64,000 bases of DNA from Heracleum sosnowskyi (lineage: Eukaryota; Streptophyta; Magnoliopsida; Apiales; Apiaceae), in contig CM061245.1 in the NCBI GenBank assembly GCA_030848705.1, forward strand, positions 72,093,564 to 72,157,563, given 5' to 3'. Of the stretch, positions 61,931 to 64,000 are shown piece after piece. Under the pieces are notes generated by a model. That model did not search any database. It had not been told where the DNA came from and saw only the letters and a list, made by a program, of their open reading frames with translations. A program made the position numbers and the translations under genes. Each line of letters starts with the position of its first letter. The first letter of the stretch is position 1.

Positions 61931-62394
61931 CATTAACAAATACCTCAATATGTGAGTAAACATAAATCAGATTTAACCATCATGCAAGTCAATCTGTAGA
62001 ACATTCATCAAGTACACATCTTTTACAGGTCTACAACTGCATACTTACAAGCTAATGATCAATAAACAATGAAACTCTAAGCACGTCATACACCATGTTT
62101 CTTTCTGCAAATCAAATGCATCTAAGCTACCAATAATGAACAATGACCATGTCAAACAAGAGAGTATTAGGGATGACAATTACTACAAAAATTACCTTAT
62201 ATGCAGATTTACCTAGCTATTCCTTCTTGAAAAATAGAAAAAGACAAAAAGAACTCATACATAACACTATAAATAACAATTGTTATGATAAAAATAAAAA
62301 TACTTCCACACTGTCATGATAACAACTATCTCCTTACGTCATAACACTTGCATAACATTGCAAAAAAAATTTACAAAGAAATAATAACAAAATT
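61931..62394. other. Spacer without a clear gene
   Basis: I find no supported ORF. It could contain introns or further exons linked to the 61626-61930 fragment (minus strand). Confidence 0.4.
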
Positions 62395-62688
62395 CTAAGA
62401 ACCAGTCTCCCTCCTCCTCTTGTAAATCCTGGATATGGTGACAGCCAGTCCAATGATCCTCTCACGCAACTCCAGGGCCCGGAGACGCTCCGCCTCCCTC
62501 CTCTCCTTCTCTAGATCGAAGTGCATCAGCAGAAACATCCACTCGATTTGCTGATCATAGGAGAACTCAAAGCTGATGTTCTTTGGAACATCGTCCACTG
62601 GAAAGCTTGCACCTTCCACTACGATCGTGAAGTTTTCGTAATTGAACACTATATTGGCAATACGTATGGTGAGAGCGTTGAAGGCCAT
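62395..62688 (-). CDS. Small ORF, unknown function
   Basis: This 97-residue ORF has ATG at 62688 and a stop at 62395. The first ~60 residues alternate hydrophobic and polar (FNALTIRIANIVFNYENF, SFEFSYDQQIEWMFLLMHF). The last ~35 are a highly charged helix (LEKERREAERLRALELRER), ending RIYKRRRETGS. Base composition is GC-richer than its surroundings. On the minus strand TATTTAA lies about 75 bases upstream (plus 62757-62766), with an A-rich start context. I do not recognise the family. It might be a captured host fragment or a transposon accessory gene. Confidence 0.45.
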   Translation of the reverse strand: MAFNALTIRIANIVFNYENFTIVVEGASFPVDDVPKNISFEFSYDQQIEWMFLLMHFDLEKERREAERLRALELRERIIGLAVTISRIYKRRRETGS

Positions 62689-63000
62689 TTGATAGACGGG
62701 GGGTTTGATAACAATTAAGAATGTTTGAGAGGATGAGAAAGGGGATTAACTAGGGATGGTTTAAATAGAAGAGTGTAAGGCATATGAAACAACGCTCATA
62801 TTAACTGAGATCAATGTCATAATTGCATGCAGTTGTAGTCTCTTAGATTCCCAATAGACGCAATAAACTCTCTTAGATTAATACAAACAGTTTTAGTCAA
62901 AATATTTCAATAAACATATTCTCAAAGTCAGTTAATCAATTAAAACTAAAATTAAAGTCTCTTAGATTTCCAATAGACGCAAGACTTAATAGATTTAGCC
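62689..63000. other. Spacer with a small direct duplication
   Basis: GTCTCTTAGATT(C/T)CCAATAGACGCAA occurs at about 62840 and 62959. No gene is seen. Confidence 0.5.
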
Positions 63001-63033
63001 AGAGAGAGAGAGTGAGAGAGAGAGAGAGAGAGG
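63001..63033 (+). repeat. Short GA microsatellite
   Basis: (GA)n run with one interruption. It produces Leu/Ser-rich frames on the minus strand. Confidence 0.85.
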
Positions 63034-63042
63034 AGACATACA

Positions 63043-63149
63043 GGTACTAATTGCCGGACCTCATCTTCGCCAGAGAGGGGTGAAAACCTAGGGTTAAGAC
63101 ATAAAGGCGTTGTGTCATGCCAATTGAACTGAACAGTGCCTCCGCTCAT
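63043..63149 (-). pseudogene. Possible isolated first exon (doubtful)
   Basis: On the minus strand an ATG at 63149 opens 36 codons (MSGGTVQFNWHDTTPLCL...), ending at a good donor-like GTATGT. The codons repeat a short segment (AGCGAAGATGAG and GGCGAAGATGAG). No matching downstream exon was found, so this may be chance or another captured fragment. Confidence 0.25.
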
Positions 63150-63379
63150 CTTCGCTAGAAAGGGGCTTTGTTTATTTTGCTAAATCTTGGGTATTTCAAT
63201 CAAATCTAGAACCAATTGTTGTTGTATAAGAGGGAAAAAAAGGATAAAATTGGGGTTCTTGTTTTAGGCGGAAAAATAGAAGAGGGATACCGCCCCTTTT
63301 TATTAAAAAGAATTTTAAACATTCAAATGAGTGTTTGCCACTTTTACTAAAAAGGATTTTTATTAAAAAAGGATTACCA

Positions 63380-64000
63380 CTTTTACTATGTTTTTTGTTA
63401 AGATCTTCTCCAACCCGGCCTTTTTATTTTTTGATTATTTTTTTCCAACACTAAAATGAGTATTTATTAACATCCGTACGGTTCGATCGTCGAAAAAAGC
63501 ATTCAAAAAAAATTACTCAGTTAATCTGGATCGTGTCCTGTTATCGGAAGTACCACTTTTAATACGTTTTTTGTTAAGATCTCCTCCAACCCGGCCTTTT
63601 TATTTTTTGATTATTTTTTTCCAACACTAAAATGAGTATTTATTAACATCCGTACGGTTCGATCGTCGAAAAAAGCATTCAAAAAAATTACTCAGTTAAT
63701 CTGGATCGTGTCCTGTTATCGGAAGTACCACTTTTAATACGTTTTTTGTTAAGATCTCCTCCAACCCGGCCTTTTTATTTTTTGATTATTTGTTTCCAAC
63801 ACTAAAATGAGTGTTTATTAACATCTGTACGGTTCGATCGTCGAAAAAAGCATTCAAAAAAATTACTCAGTTAATCTGGATCGTGTCCTGTTATAGGAAG
63901 TACAACTTTTACTACGTTTTTTCTTAAGATCTCCTCCAACCCGGCCTTTTTATTTTTTGATTATTTTTGTCCAACACTAAAATGAGTGTTTATTAACATC
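63380..64000 (+). repeat. Satellite-like tandem array, 175-176-bp unit, running off the right edge
   Basis: The phrase CTCCAACCCGGCC recurs with anchors CAACCCGG at 63411, 63587, 63762 and 63937, giving periods of 176, 175 and 175. Units are about 95% alike by eye and include CCGTACGGTTCGATCGTCGA. At least 3.4 copies are seen and the array continues beyond the window. No ORF. The left edge grades into partial copies from about 63330. Confidence 0.92.

Overview
The window is repeat-dense plant nuclear DNA, most likely from a flowering plant (a eudicot is my guess; the species cannot be read from the sequence). The evidence is the element types: SIRE-type Ty1/copia, Tekay-type chromovirus, a Tat-type Ty3/gypsy element with an antisense gene, Helitrons with an RPA-like gene, a CACTA-like end, a LINE and a satellite array. 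No confident, intact single-copy host gene is visible. Many element copies are young, with LTR pairs differing at only about 1% of sites by eye.

Region 1-29755 is a three-level nest. A minus-strand copia element (Copia-2, 21691-29755) was interrupted by a plus-strand Tekay chromovirus (8140-21690, 3.6-kb LTRs). The Tekay 5' LTR was then interrupted by a plus-strand SIRE-like copia element (Copia-1, 1-8139, left end outside the window). The uninterrupted Tekay 3' LTR preserves the empty target site of Copia-1. Copia-1 has an open pol frame and a long extra ORF with two amber stops. Copia-2 is decayed by stops, frameshifts and deletions. Tekay has an extra ORF before gag, two stops in gag-pol and a Glu-to-Lys change at the integrase catalytic position.

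Region 29756-34042 holds a degenerate AT-rich repeat, two related Helitron 3' ends and a 5'-truncated LINE with a poly(A) tail. A complete Tat-type element follows (34043-44502, TSD AGTAG). It has gag and pol in one frame split by a single TGA, a three-exon antisense gene whose splice sites and TATA box can be read directly, and a dense GGTCGAAA repeat next to the 3' LTR.

Region 44503-59519 is AT-rich. It contains Helitron termini, a 0.99-kb tandem duplication carrying a tRNA-like motif, and a non-autonomous LTR element (50053-56256, minus strand, TSD CCGAG). That element's primer site and an LTR block resemble Tat, and it sits in the terminal hairpin of a Helitron whose RPA-like pseudogene lies just beyond. 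Region 59520-64000 holds a second, truncated Tat copy cut by a CACTA-like end, a possible captured coatomer gamma-subunit fragment, a small ORF of unknown function and a 175-bp satellite that runs off the right edge.

The most unusual theme is that three different LTR elements each carry a private short word spread through the element: TCAACGAAA in Copia-1, AATCCTGAT in Copia-2 and GAGGTCGAAA in Tat. In the two copia elements the word occurs in the LTR, the untranslated parts and the disordered protein linkers. In Copia-1 it often forms perfect hairpins, and variant copies are paired with their own complements.
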